Assembly (NCBI GenBank): GCA_035079385.1
Contig: JAVHKY010000029.1
Coordinates: 310,001 to 374,000, forward strand
Direction: 5' to 3'
From: Aspidiotus rigidus
Taxonomy: Eukaryota > Arthropoda > Insecta > Hemiptera > Diaspididae
Length of the DNA stretch: 64,000 bases
Shown here: positions 38,900-52,253 of the stretch, one piece after another
Layout of the letters: every line of letters begins with the position of its first letter
Position numbering within the stretch: the first letter of the stretch is position 1
Translations under genes and position numbers: made by a program
The notes under the pieces: generated by a model
The model's input: the letters and a program-made list of their open reading frames with translations, nothing else
What the model was told of the DNA's origin: nothing
Database searches by the model: none

Positions 38900-39060
38900 T
38901 AGAAATAATGATAATTATTATTTTTAGATTTTTATAAATTTATTAAAATTAATGTTAAAAATATTATAAAATTTCTTATTTATTTAATATTAAATTTAAT
39001 TTATTAAAAATTGAAATAATAAAAATTTAAAATTGATATTATAACAAAATTCTATGTCAT

Positions 39061-39741
39061 GAATTTAAGAAAAATTGTTGTTTATTAGTTTACTAAAACA
39101 TAGAATTCAGGCATTTTGTTCTCAAACTTTTCATACTCGTATGGGAGGGTCTAGGAATTTTTAGAGCCGAAGGTGAGACCGTGGAACTTGTCAGCGAATT
39201 GGATGGCAATTGTGAAAGAAAGGGCCGTAAGGACGTGAGTATCTTTTTCGATCTCGTACTATCATGACCGTTTTCTTTTCTGAAAATCGAAATCCACGGT
39301 CAGATGACAATTTCAAAGGTTAAATGGAGTAATCTTGCTACTTGTTGAGAGGATGGAGGTTAGTAAGAAGATACTGAAGTCATCCATAAAGAGGGGTAAG
39401 AAGAAAGCTGATACTGATTGTGAGGTAATTTATAGTGATTAAGAAAGGAAGAATACTCCATACTCCTCCACCGGGACAATGTTTTAGATACGGTTGGTTG
39501 TCGGGAAGAGTATTGGTCTTCAGTTCTGATCGTTAGAGACTGGAGGAGGTACGGGTAAATTACCTCACAATTTAGTGATGGTGGAATATGCTAGGTAAGT
39601 TTAAGGCTCTTCTTATTCATTCTGGATCACCTGAAGAGAGAGAGGAAGTACATACGTTTCCTCTCAAGTCCGTCATTTTAAGGAAATCCGGGTTCACAAT
39701 CGTAATCTCGAACTTGTAAAGAGCATTAATTTCACTCTGGA
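39061..39741. other. Purine-rich block, right of the AT island
   Basis: Begins with an AT-rich transition (to about 39110) holding the inverse words TTCTATGT and ACATAGAA, then GA-rich sequence. No gene recognised. Confidence 0.35.
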
Positions 39742-39864
39742 CAAATAAAAAATGATTCTGCATACCGTAATATAAATTTTGTCGCTCCTTGATGGCTATT
39801 GAGCCGACACTTGTTAAGCGGAAATAAAATTAATACTACGGTATGCAGAATCATTTTTTATTTG
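39742..39864. mobile_element. Short inverted-repeat element
   Basis: Arms 39742-39785 and 39825-39864 share a perfect 28-bp inverted core containing ATGATTCTGCATACCGTA, then become imperfect. The spacer is about 40 bp. MITE-like; no open frame. Confidence 0.75.
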
Positions 39865-42800
39865 TTTATTTGTGGTGCCGTACAATGCTAAACTTAACTG
39901 TTCAGTGTGGACTAGCCCGATTCTCCTCCGAGCCGGTTTGGTTTTCAATTGTCAAAGCCTCATGCCTCTTCCTCCTCCTCCCAAAAAAGTACCCGGTTCT
40001 TTTAGTTTTTTAAGCGGATTAAAAACAATTTAACGCCAAACTTGCGGTGTGGTAGGCGGTGGAAGCTCGGGTACAGGTTCCCCTGGATCGAGAACTGACT
40101 ACAACCATATGTTTGCTCTCAAGATTCCATCGTTGCCATGTAGCCTTCGAGATAAGCGTTTGAGAAGAGAAAATCATCCCTCATTCGCCTATGATGGTCA
40201 GAACTCTCAATTTAGCGTTCTATTTGCGACTAGGAAGAAACAAGAAGTATAGAAGTATAGAAACTTTTCACATTGAGTGTTGATTTTGGCAAAAGTATTT
40301 CAAAATAGCCTCAGCTATTCTGATGGCTTTAGAGGTACACATGCAAATAATATGGTAGAGTTAAGTCGGATATTCTCTGGATCACTTCGCATCCAACGCG
40401 CACCTCTTCGATTGGTCGTTCACAAGACCTACAAAATTCTTCAAGCGCTACCCAACCTTCGACCTCGTAAAGTTATTTTTACCTACGAACTTTTGAAACC
40501 CGTGTACGCGCTATTTACGATAATTTCTCGACAAAAATAACTATTCGTTTATTCGTGGTAGTCGTCGATAAAATGCCCGTATATATAATTTAGCGATCTC
40601 GTCCGATTTGCGTGCGTGTGATCTTCAAATTTATACGATTTCGTCGAACGGAAGGCGATGTGGACGATCTTCGTTGCCGTATTTCCCGTTCTAGGAGGAA
40701 GAATTGCACTTATACGCTATAGGGTTTTACTGCCGACTTTATTCCCCCGTATTTATTGGTTTTCGATTAAGAAATCTGCGTTTAATTGGTAATCGATGTA
40801 CACGAAATGTGTGTACGTCTAGATGTAGAAAGAATAATGTGTTCGGCATCAGGATGTACCGTTATTTTTGTGTTTTTGTCATTATAGTTGTATGTACGTT
40901 TCGGCAATGCTATATATACGCCTTTTTTTTTTCTTCCTCTACAAGTTTGAAACATATTCTCGCTTAATTTTTGTATTTACAGTGTACCTCTTTGCAGTGT
41001 AATGCACTAAGAAGAAGCATTGCAATTTTTACGCGTCGTCCGGTCGTACCTATTCACCTGTTGCTTTTTTTCTTTTTTGAACCGTGAGTTCATTACCGCC
41101 GAAAGAGGCGATCAGCCGCAGGATAATAGCATGTAAATGAGCTTCTTATGTGCGTTGACAGACTCGATATTGATGTGACAGCGAGGCGCATGCAATGCTC
41201 TTTTAGACCGAATGATATCGTGTGGTCACTGCTGTAATCGTGTAAATATGAACGCGGTTTGCAGAATTTTCGACCTATAGTATTGTCTGATGCGATTTTA
41301 TGGTATTAGCGAAGGCAAAGCGTACTGTATATCTAAGTCACGAATTTCATTATTCATAACACTCAAACAGTAGTACACCTATACGGCTCAGTAAAATATT
41401 ACCAGGCCCAACGATGATATTTCTTCGATTCGATCGTCAATTTAATTCCGTTCGTCATTTGAATCCAATTCTGGCGCGAAACTATCGTATAGAGTTGTCC
41501 ACGAACAGTATGACGAAATACCGAGCATATTCTTCCGCGGTTAAATTAGTTACGGTTGACAAATCTCTGGTCGAATGTTTCCCACCTCATTCACTTTCGC
41601 GAATACCGTTTTTTTTTAATTTAAACGAACAAAAATATACGACACTTTGTATGCTGTATCGTATGCGTTTGCCCAACACGACTTTAAATTCATTCCATTT
41701 TAACGCACTACACGCCGCAGTAAATGAGATATAGAATATCTTATTAGAATGCGCAAAGTTGCACAGTAAACAAAATCCCTCCTCCCACGCTCAAAATTTT
41801 ATTACATTTCATTACCCTCTACTGGGGGAAATATTTTTGGCTAGAAGTTATCAAAATCAAATGGTGACGTTAAAAAAAAATTAGATGCTGTTGCAGAAGT
41901 GCAACGGCGACGGGGTGCTGTTGCTTGATTTATCTAGCCTAGACAAATTTTTCTATGCAAGGTAACATAGCAATCAAGGTCGAACACAGATCAAGGAAAT
42001 TCTAGGCCCTAGACGATTCCATGAAAACGATGACGTCACAAATGAGCGCACGCGGACGCCGTATAAAACGAATAGCGGGTTCCCCCTGCGGAGTAGCTCC
42101 CGAATGCCAATCTCTCACGTACTACTAAATTAAGTGACAATTTTTCATTCTTCTAATGACTAAATCGATACGTAGCTACAGCACAGCAGAGCCCCATCAG
42201 AATTCCTTTCTCTTCGTCGTATTTTTTATTTGAAGGTGAAGCGTTTTTCCTTCCTTCTCTCCTCAAAAGTATTGATTTTTCGAGATCCCTTTCCATATAC
42301 ACGAGTAGATTTATGATCGGACTGCTTTCAAGTTTCGACGTCAGAATATTTCGACCAATCTATATACGTGAAAAGGTAGGGAGTGGGAGACACGAAAAAA
42401 TCCTGACCTTTCCCAAATGGCTCTTGCTCCACTTCTGTCAGATGCACAGCTCGGTCAAACTCCCCTGTAGGTCAGAGTTCCTGTGCGTTTTCCCAAATAG
42501 TCGCCGCATTCCTCGAAACCAGCACTTCATATCTCTAGGTCGAAGGGCAAAATTTTTGTGAGTGCTCAACCTCGGTCACAGAGTTCCAGTAGATTTTCTC
42601 AAATAGCAGCCGCTCCCTTAGACTCCCAATTTTTCACGATAGCGGACACTGGACCCGCTTCTGAAATAACCTCCGATGAGCAGATTCCGGAGAGGCTGAA
42701 CTTGACAAGGTCAGATATATCTGCACTCGATACAATTTTTTCTTCTTTTCATAATCTCTTGACTGATTGGAACAAAATGATGAATTTTTTCTGTTTTTCA

Positions 42801-45330
42801 TTTCTAATTACTGACTCTCCAATTCTAACGAGAACTTTTCGAGTCGCTACACCTCTTAATTAAGGTGAATATTTGAAAAACTTTTCAACCCATAGATAGA
42901 CCCTCTCCTTACATGCCTAATATTTCAAGAAGACGAAAGAGAAGAAGAAATGTAGATATTTTTTGGACTTTCAACGATCGATATGTAAGAACGGATAACC
43001 CAATTTGGAAAATCGAGTCCTCTCAAATCAACTTCATCATCCTTTTCTTGTAAAGTAAAACTAAACCTACCAAAGCTTTGCGAACATTGTCTTCGACTTA
43101 TTCGTCTGGGAATGACGTGATCGATTTTGGACCCGAAAACAAACTGTATAGGTTCAAAATTGACCTAGTTAAAGTAAATTGAAAAGTAATACATTCTAAC
43201 TGAAGCATATTATTCAAATTTTATGGGAACTATATTAATTATCTGGACCACCACGGCAAGTAAACCAATCGTGATGCGCTGCATGCGTCTTAATTCCGTA
43301 GCAGGTGGCGAAGAACCAAATTTATTTTTCTCTTCCACGCTACCACCTCCAGAGTACATTTGCGAGTTCGACTACGCTCACATGAATCGTACCGATCTCA
43401 TTCGGCAAAACTACAATTTACGACTTCTCGATCGGTAAACTATCAATAGAACGCGTGGACTACCGAAAACCAAATAATACATAATATCATACGTGACCTA
43501 CCGGAAACTAGCCCGAAATAGCAGCAAAATATTGCAATCTTTTCAATGTTTTGGAGGTGAATTTTGGGATCAAGTCACAAAATATAATAAGTTTATCCAA
43601 GGTTCTTGTGCATCGTTGCCAATGGAAAGATGAAAGAGAATAAAACTGGAATATTTTACAATTAAATAATACGATCTGCTCGATTTAATTACTGGATTTT
43701 TTTTTTCTTCATTTCTTCTCGCCTTCCATTTCGTATGACTTAACAGTATTCTTCTTCGCATTATGCAGTATAGTATAGTAATGAATCGGAAAATCTGAGG
43801 ATTCATATTCATAACGGGTTGCGGGCCGATCGACGTTTCTTGATTTGGCCGCGATATGTTGCATCAATAACGCTAATACAAAGTCGAACGATATCGTCTC
43901 TTCAAAGAAGGAAATTGATTTCGAGTTTTCACGGATATTGTTTTTCATGATTTTGCGGTTTCGCGTATACTTTACGTATTGTAGGTGTACAGTACGCACT
44001 TTGTATAAGATCTCTTTGAGAGCTGCTCTCTGTGTTCTCTCATGAATAACCCGTTATGTATTAGACGAACTCGAACTATATCAAGAGTCCGACGAGAGAA
44101 AGAAAGAAAGAAAAAAAAAAAAGTTTTTCTTACGTTATATTATGTTCGTACCGGTATAAAATACATCATCTAAATACGAGAAGGTATTCGACTCCGAAGA
44201 AATTGCAAATTCTACTTGTTTGGCGGGTTGCATTCGAACGGAAATATTGTTCCATTGTGCATTCGTGCACTCTGTTACAGTATATATTACTCAATGCACA
44301 GGCTGTAAATGACGACATCAAATGCACGTGCGCGGGGTTTTTCTTTCACTCAAAGACGAACTTTCTTTTTGTAAAGACCTAGACCATCATCAAGTATATC
44401 ACATTCCTTTACTCGTATTTTCATAACGTTACTGGTATTCATCTCTGGTAAACTTTACGTGTATCATACGTACAATGAAAATGTATCACTCGTTACACAC
44501 GTATCATTTTTTATGATTCGGTAGTGCAGCGTATGTCGAGGTTGTTTCTTACACCATTATGATCGGATGAAGTTGAGCCGAGACACTTCACGAGCGGTAA
44601 AATCTGTTTTCATCACTGAATATCAGTTCTCTTTTCGTGTTTATAATTTTTGCCGCTCTAGGAAATTTCCTGGTCTACCTGCGTTTCAAGAGACAAGTCA
44701 AACTGGATACGGGAAAAAATTTTGGAAATTTTTAACTTGGAGGAAAGAGTATCCGAACCACTCTTTGGCTCTGTATGCTTAGTACTGGGTTGCCTATGTG
44801 ATTGTAAGTTATCTTTTTGTGCCTTTAATGCCATTTTCGTAATCTTCTAGCTCTCAATTTTACATTCTTCTCCTTTTATAGGAAATTCAAAAAAGTAGGT
44901 TTTGTAGGCCCCTATTTGCGGACATCCGGCACTTGATCCTTCCTCGACTTGTTAATCATTCAACGATAGCCAAAAAGTAGAGAAATCTAACATTCGATAT
45001 GCTTATTGTAACTACTCCAGAAAATTTTGAACTTGAACAATTTTTGGAAAACCCGTCAAGGTTTTGCAGGGTGAAGAAGGCTACGCAAACGCAGACTTGA
45101 ATTTCTTCCTCTTAAGATGTCCCGTAAAATATCGGAAACGATCTCTCGTGTTTTGCAGGGTGTCTACAATTTATTTTTTTTACTTTTCCGGACCTCATTT
45201 TGGCCTCACTCTCCATCTCAGAAAAAAAAAATCAGATGCTATGACAAATAGGGTACCTGCAAGTTCCGCAGTTCCATGGAAAACGGCTCGTCTTGTTAGT
45301 AGACGCATTAGGTCTGATCGAAAGTTAGAA
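39865..45330. other. No gene recognised
   Basis: Intron-like except for the short tandem repeat at 42.4-42.6 kb. No domain seen in frames up to 129 codons. Confidence 0.45.
42400..42640 (+). repeat. Short diverged tandem repeat
   Basis: TTTCCCAAAT(A/G)G followed by a C-rich CGC/CTCC block recurs at 42409, 42489 and 42595, with GGTCA(C)AGAGTTCC before the last two. It explains the two overlapping short open frames here. Confidence 0.45.
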
Positions 45331-45405
45331 ATTTTCCAATTCCTCTCCTATAGCTCGACAGTTGAAATTTTTCCAAGTCCCTCTCTATCATATATGTATA
45401 GCTCC
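45331..45405 (-). repeat. Dispersed reverse copy of the 9.5-kb minisatellite
   Basis: Read on the - strand it gives ATATATGATAGAGAGGGACT, then TGGAAAAATTTCAAC, then TCGAGCTATA, matching the 9.5-kb units in order. A partial direct-orientation piece (ggagagggactagaaaa) is at 45959-45976. Confidence 0.65.
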
Positions 45406-45592
45406 TTATCATCATATATCGGGTGGACTGAAATGGTATTACCATTTAAATGAGAATTTGCACTAAATCTATACTTAAAATCTATGAAATTTCTATCTCA
45501 ATTTTATCTTCAATTTGCCCCCCAACCCAACTTCTTACAACTTTTCTGAGACGTATTATGGACCAAAATTGAGAGCATTTCTAGAAGTATCT

Positions 45593-45834
45593 TCGACGCT
45601 GAGTACAATGCCGTTTACCGTTTTTCGATATTACCTCTCATTATTGTGCAAAACTCATGTTTGATTCCCGCGCTTTATCGCGACAGACAAGTGTACCTTC
45701 TCGCGCGTTGAAATTTTGTAGCTCAATAAGATACGTTACGCGTCGCAACAATCCCCGGTAACAAAACATAATTATTGCACAATAACGAGAGGTAATATCA
45801 AAAAACAGCAAATGGTATGGTACTCGGCGGTCGA
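45593..45834. mobile_element. MITE-like element, about 242 bp
   Basis: Inverted ends of about 58 bp begin TCGACGCTGAGTAC on the left and TCGACCGCCGAGTACC on the right (inverse), and include the block GATATTACCTCTC(A/G)TTATTGTGCAA. The interior is unrelated and non-coding. No clear target duplication. Confidence 0.75.
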
Positions 45835-48479
45835 TAGTTCATGTTCATTCCAAAAGTTTGAAATTTGTTCATGAGTGTTACCGAACATTATCGAGTGGGT
45901 TCATTCGTTCCAACAAACCTCCGAAACCTCTGCTCATGAACTGTCTTATGCTCTAGCCAGGAGAGGGACTAGAAAATCACGAAGTTTCCAAATTTCCATT
46001 AGTTAAAAATCATATAAGCTTCAATCGTACGACTAATATCATCTGGAATCGACGAAAGATTCACTGTGCCGATAACTTTAAAAGGACACCTTGTATGTCC
46101 GCGTTCGTACACGTACGACTGTCAGTACAGCGATTGTGCAGAGAAACTGAACATGCTGTACCACGACTACACATATACTACAAGTACTATACATTCCAAC
46201 AACTCAACACTATACGAGTACTGATCGATGTTCGAGCAGGAGTAATTACAATGTAAAATATGATCTAACGGCATTTCTCTGATGCTTATAACGTAACTTT
46301 ACAAACGACTATGCATTTAAACACGCGTTTTACTACCACTATACATATATTTAAAAAATCTAATACCTGTAGCCAAGTAGACGCGACTAGAGAGCAAAAT
46401 TGATGAAAATTTTCGCCATAATCTCGACGCGGTATGACCAAAAAGTGAATTCACGTTAAAGTAACCGTCGAATGTGCCAACAGGCACGTATACTCGTAGG
46501 TCAGGTCTGTGCACCGCGCTCGCTATGGTAATGAAACTGTACAAAGTTGGCTAGAAAGAAGCAAACTGAAACTATCGGAAAAGTAACACAATTCAAGGGC
46601 ACTCGTTGCTTTTACGGCGGGGTTGACGAAGAGCAAAAATTTCATAATCTTCGCTCTAGTGGACCTGACAGGGTTATGTGAAACAAACAACTGAATCATT
46701 TGAAGCCTAAGACTGAGATTGCCACTTAGATAGGAAAATGTGCACACTATTCTTCACCTTTCTGACTCCTCTTTTCATTCCTTTGATCGAAATGAATTTT
46801 GCAGAAGACCACAGTATGATGAACAGATCACTCTCCAATATGGAAATCGATTCCTTAGAAGACAATGACCCCGTTCTAGCAAAAGCTCATTGAGTAAAGT
46901 TCCTTCATTTCGCTCGGGGCTGAATAAATGATTGTTAGAGCAACACATCTAAGCATGTGAAAGTCGAGGATCGGGCAGAGTAGCTGTGATCTAAAAGTTA
47001 CACGAGGCAATCGCCGAGTGGGTTCACGTTTTCAAACAAGCCTTTTACTTGCGGTGAAACAAAGAACTTAGTCCAACTTCTCGAGTATCACTTTCATTGA
47101 TTCGTGATCCTTAAATTTATGAGTGCTTCCCTCAACCGAAGAAACGAATAAGCTTCATAATACGAAAGCAAATGATGATTCAAATTAGTAATAATGATAG
47201 AGGAAAAAAGCCGCGCGTCATAAAGAAAGATAAGGTAGAGTCACGGGTACATACGCCGTTTATGTCAATTCTTCTCCTCATTCTATTCACTATTTTCTAT
47301 TCTCTCTTCGGACGACGATGATTTGTTTACGTAGGCGGAAAAACGTTCTCGATTTCGTTAAGTGAGTATTTTTGTCCGACACAATAACCTTTTTATTTTA
47401 TAATCCCCGTCCTTCTCCGTGTCCACTTCGATCGTGCGTTTATACGCACTACAGAAACAGAATTAGGTTTACGTTCAAGGATCGAATAATATCAATATGG
47501 AAAAGAATAAAATAAACCGAACATTATCCAGGCGGTTTAGTGAATTTTTCGCTATAATAGCGATCAGTTTGATTAATATGACAGCAGTTTATTGATATGC
47601 GCCGCAGATATAGCGTGACCCGACCCCTATATCATAGCATATTGCAGAACTTTTTGTATAGTTGAGAGATCTATCTACCTACGGCTGTGAGAAAAGAGAA
47701 GAAAGAAAGAAGAAAACACGCGCTGACCAATGATTAGTTGTAGCGTTAATTATGAACAATCATTTCCTTGAATCCGTTCAAGATACACTGACACGCGAAG
47801 AGTAACCACCTCACTATTGTATTAAGGCTCATTTGTGGAGCAAATGAGATTGCAATAATATACTTTTATGAGAAAAAGATTTCTCTATGATTTAGTCTAC
47901 GCAGAAAATGTATGTAAGTAGTCCTAATAACACTGTACACGTCTGCGATTTTACACGGAAAGGTATAATTAGAAATAACATCAATTACCGCCGTCATAGA
48001 CGCACAAGGGCTGTTTATGAAGACATGACAGAAAAATTGCTGAAGATTTGTGACGAGGCAGAAGGAAAAACGATCGAATTTGAAAGTGTGTAAATTGATA
48101 GGTTTAAAAATGCGAGCCATTAATTACACGCGCTCTGAAACACGAGACATGATAATGTGAGAACGTTGGTAATAACACAAGCTCGTGTCTAAGAATGCAA
48201 AATTTCATTCATAATAAGAAAGTATAATTTTAATTCAATTTTCACGTCTGTTATCATGATAAATTGATCAACACTGACTCTGAAAATTCTAGCGATATTC
48301 TCGAAGATAAGTTTTCTAAGCCTGTGTACGAAAATAACACGTTATGAAATTATTGAAGCACAAGAACCATCTTAACAATCGTCTAACGTCCTTGCTAAAA
48401 TTCAAACATGTTGAAACCGCCAATTCAAACGTATAAAACGAGCCTACAATTGACGAACAGTCAAAAGGGTAAGTTTTAC
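45835..48479. other. No gene recognised
   Basis: Intron-like DNA. The 61-codon frame at 47908-48093 has an acidic/basic end that looks protein-like, but no start, splice or family evidence supports it. Confidence 0.45.
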
Positions 48480-48790
48480 CCTGTTAGCCTGCACGCTGTT
48501 ATGACCGAATAGAGATTGGCTGCACAATTTTATAAATTTGTTAAACGAGATAAGGCCTAGTTGCCATCCTCCAACACCCTGTTTATTTTATTTATTTATT
48601 TATTTATTTTTTTTTTACATTTATCTGTTCATTAAAATTATTATTCTATTATTGTTATTTTATTATCATTTTTTATATATTTTTGTTTTCCTTTCTTTTT
48701 CTAAATTTCTGTGATTTCTGTCTTTCATTTTTCCTCCTTGTTTTGTAATGTTTAAAAGAAAAAAAAAAATAAATAAATAAATAAAAGTTT
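48480..48790 (+). repeat. Possible LINE 3' UTR with (TTTA)n and (TAAA)n blocks
   Basis: CTAGTTGCCATCCTCCAACA is followed by (TTTA)n, a T-rich stretch with TCCTCCTTGTTTTGTAATG, and an A-rich (AAAT)n tail at 48760-48784. This resembles insect LINE 3' UTRs; no coding trace supports it. Confidence 0.35.
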
Positions 48791-49092
48791 GTTTTCAACA
48801 CGTTATATTAGTAGTCAACATTGGACACTTTAAGCCTATGAGTCTCTAGTCAAATCGTTCAACAGCAAAGTGGGTTAGCTCTACAGGAACATTTGGCTGC
48901 AGGAGAAATAAGACTGATTTTATACGTGATATCTTGGGGTTTATATAGGGTAGTTTCTAGACTTATAGAGTAATATAAGTTGTTCAAGAGAGAGTTCACA
49001 GTTTACAATATATACGAGTAGAAAATACAGTGATATAGTTAATTTAGGTATGAGGTAAAGTATGAAGATCAAAAAAGGTACACAAGATTTAA

Positions 49093-49235
49093 ATAGTAGT
49101 AAGGGTACTTAATTATAAGATATATGAGTTTATAATAAGGATACCTAATAATAAAATATATAACGGAGTTTAGAGTACATCTTGGTTTGATAATAAGGAT
49201 ACCTGATAATAAGATACATTACGAAGGTGAAGTTT
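49093..49235 (+). repeat. Diverged tandem repeat, about 60-bp unit
   Basis: TATAATAAGGATACCTAATAATAA and TGATAATAAGGATACCTGATAAT lie about 60 bp apart, with a weaker first copy (aagggtacttaattataag). Confidence 0.5.
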
Positions 49236-49938
49236 ATGTATAACGTAAAGGATGCGATATTCAGCCGTAATCACGCGTGTCGCACGCGTTCCACAGAGCG
49301 TCGTGTGCCAGCGTTTGAACTGGTTTGACAAGGGTGTAAGTCACTATTTGACTATTGTAATGTTTTGTATGTGTACACAATAGTTGAGAGTGGTGAAACC
49401 TCGACGAGTCAATACCAATGAAGAAACGTAAAGATGACATAAAAGCCTGCTTGTTGTAGACTATAGCAACAACGCTGAGCTGAAGGGTAAATAGAAAGTA
49501 TATAAAAAACGTGTTGTCGAACGCAGACAAATGCACTGATGGAGGTGCGAACGGGTCCAGCGAACGAATCCTGCCGTTCTGTAAATTCACGAATTGCATC
49601 CCTTTCTAGAGAAAGCATTACATATTGTATTAAAGAACAGACCTACGTTCACAACTGTTCGCCAGTTCGTGCGTTCTAATCTTTGTGTTTGAACAATATT
49701 CCCAAACGCGTCGGTTACCATTTTTATAGTGTTGTGTCAATAATTAGATCTGCTCTTCTTTAGGGTAAGTTGGTTTACTGAACACAATTCTTTTATCGTT
49801 AATAACGTATAGAATAAGATGATGAAACTTGTCGAGGTCGAAATTGATTTTTTTTAATTGAGTAATAGTGATTCCTGTGTGGTCCAACCGCTGAGGAAGC
49901 TATAATCACGTTTTATATGATGAGGATGAATAAATCTG

Positions 49939-49939
49939 G

Positions 49940-49988
<49 letters not shown>
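49939..49988. repeat. (TTG)n microsatellite
   Basis: About sixteen GTT/TTG units, preceded by AATAAA at 49929-49934. This may be the tail of a retroelement. Confidence 0.95.
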
Positions 49989-51259
49989 AGTTTACCTACA
50001 ACTGATCCTTCTTGAATGAAGGATTATAATAGATGATTTATTCCTAAGAATAATTATAAGTTACTTAGTGTCCGGAGGATTGGAGCGTGGAGCTGAGTAC
50101 GCGCTTAATCGATTGTGGTGTGTGTTGTTGGCGTAGATTAAGTGAAGGCTCCGTCTAATGGGCGTTTTGACAAGTGGTTAAAAGCACTACTAAATTTGTT
50201 AGAAAATAATCTACATTGTGGTGTAGCCACTTTAACTTGGAAAGTGATGTCTGGGATCTGCCTCACAAATCATTGACCAATCTCTTCTTCCAAGGTGGTG
50301 GAAGGGTCTTCCTTGGTTTGAAGACGTGTGCAGAGGACAAAACGATATGTTACTATTAGGGCTTTCTTTCGAACACTGGGCATTACAAATATTAAAGGGC
50401 ACTGCTCGTCGTTCATCTGAAACTCGTTGAGCAATAGGGATGAGAAGAAAACTCAACCTTTTTCAATTATATAGGAGTTGAATATTATGGTGTCTTGAAC
50501 TCTTCATGTCCTTTCACGAAGAGGTTATCCTCTCTCCTATCTCCTCTTGGATATTCTGGTCCAGAGAATTTCCTGTTGGCATTGGACTCGTGTGGTAAAA
50601 ACCCATGTTAACCCAAACACTGTACTGTCAAAACCGCATCAAAAAGGGTCGTATATGCTTTGGAGATTTTTTCCGAAAATTATGGGATTAAGAAGGAAAA
50701 GAACTGAGTACGAGTGGAGGGAACGCGCCGTCAAGATGATGCATGCGCAACAGCCACTACTTATACTTATAATATAAAAATTCACTCTGATATCGTGTTC
50801 ACGTATTTGCAAAAATCCACCTCGAGGTTAATCAAAAAAATATAATTGCAGTCTTGTTGTAAATTTGAAGTAAATTCTGATTGTAATGAGACAAGAAAAA
50901 TCGAAAACACCACGATTTTCTCGATACTTTGCAGCATCTTTAAGAAAATAGCTGCCGCACGAGTGGCATCTTGCCGTAGCGTTAACTCTATAAGGATCGT
51001 ATTAATCGAAAAACCACAAGAATACTTTTTCCTTCTAAACTGTACTTAGATTATTTCAATAATGAGAAACATATTAACTCTCTCAACTCCATAATTTACG
51101 AGAAGAATTTAAAAAAATAGCTAGAGTCCTAAATACGATTCTGTTCGACCATGGTAGGGGTGATGGTTTTTTTCCACAACGAGGGTATGAATGGCAACAA
51201 TTTTCATCAATGAAATCTTTGATGAATATTTTTCTTTCTTTGTCACCCTCATTTGCAAT
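49989..51259. other. No gene recognised
   Basis: Ordinary sequence; nothing identified. Confidence 0.5.
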
Positions 51260-51430
51260 AATTCTGTTCCTTCGTCCTGTAATCCGTGCCATACAGATGA
51301 TCGCTGACAGTCTTATCACCCTGTCTTATGTCCTTTCCCTCGAAACTAACTCTCACTCATATCCTCCGCCCGATGTAACAAATCCAAAACATAGTTCCAT
51401 TTCCTCTACTACCTGGTATACTTCGACACC
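51260..51430 (+). repeat. Dispersed repeat, copy 1
   Basis: Shares TTCGTCCTGTAATC, CAGATGATCGCTG, CAGACTTATCA, CTTTTCCTTCGAAACTAAC and CTCACTCATATC with 53821-54010, in the same order and orientation. Function unknown; possibly two relics of one retroelement. Confidence 0.65.
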
Positions 51431-51479
51431 AAGGGTTATCAGCTCAAGATAAGTAACATGTGGAGAGTTAGAGAAAATT

Positions 51480-52253
51480 GAAATGGGAGTTGGGAAAAGA
51501 TCAGAGACTGCAGTAGGGGGTCAAAACGAGTGAAACGCAGATAGTTGAAAGAGTTCCTGACCGTATTGGAATTGTTACAGAGAACAGGGAAAAGAGGTGG
51601 AGAAACAGAGTGAGAGAGACGGATATTTTCAAGAGCGGGATATAAGGAGGGGTAGCAAACAGATATATTATCGTATTGGCAGTATTGAAAAGAAGAGAGA
51701 AGAGAATAGATCTAAAAAAATATAGGAATGGGTGGGACGTGTGTGACCAATTCTGAGGCGGGAGAGAATAATTTAGTCGAGGGGACTGGTTTACTTTCGG
51801 TTGCTCCAAGTTTACTTTCCAAAGTCATGCCAGGAGTAGAGACAGGGCTAAGTTACAGAGTCAGCAAATCGTTGGCGACAAAGATAATCGCTTCATGTTC
51901 CGGGAAGGTGATATCACCCGGAATCGACAGGAAGGAGACAGATGTAAAAGTGGATAATAGTGATTACAGGAATAAATGAATTCGTTGATAGTTGAATAGA
52001 AGTCCTGTATATCCAGAAGAGATGGAAGTGAGTCGGTTAACATTAGATATTTGGGCTGGGGTGAGGAGATGAAGATGAGAAAGATCAGACTACAAGGTGT
52101 TTTGTTTGGAGGTAGAATTTTCCAGTCAACGGCTGATTATGACTCCATGGATCGAGTATCCTGTTTTGGGTCCATATTCAGATCCGTCAATAAAGTAGGC
52201 TAGTAGGTCGGAAAATTGGTATAGGCTAATATTTCTAATGAGTTGACGGTTTA
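51480..52253. other. Purine-rich block, left of the hAT element
   Basis: GA-rich sequence with short open frames on both strands, none recognisable. The same texture continues at 53114-53575 after the hAT insertion, so the block predates it. Confidence 0.35.

Larger units (their letters stand above)
38588..39060 (+). other. Extremely AT-rich island, possible nuclear mitochondrial insertion
   Basis: Almost only A and T for about 470 bases, with sharp borders against purine-rich flanks, unlike anything else here. Two features suggest mitochondrial origin: a tRNA-like fold at 38630-38685, and 38771-38899, an open frame only if TGA is Trp and ATA is Met (invertebrate mitochondrial code). That frame gives Pro-Phe-Leu-Trp, then Asn-Tyr, and ends just before ATGATAA, the classic atp8/atp6 overlap word. 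Simple AT-rich nuclear DNA remains possible. Confidence 0.4.

Noticed and set aside
39585..39605. AG|GTAAGT at 39594
   Set aside because: No pyrimidine tract before the AG, so no acceptor.
47908..48093. Small open frame with a protein-like end
   Set aside because: No family match by eye and no start or splice evidence; length expected by chance in this composition.
49755..49775. Another fused splice site (ttctttag|g|gtaagt)
   Set aside because: One extra G lies between AG and GTAAGT, so it is not a zero-length junction; the tract is short.
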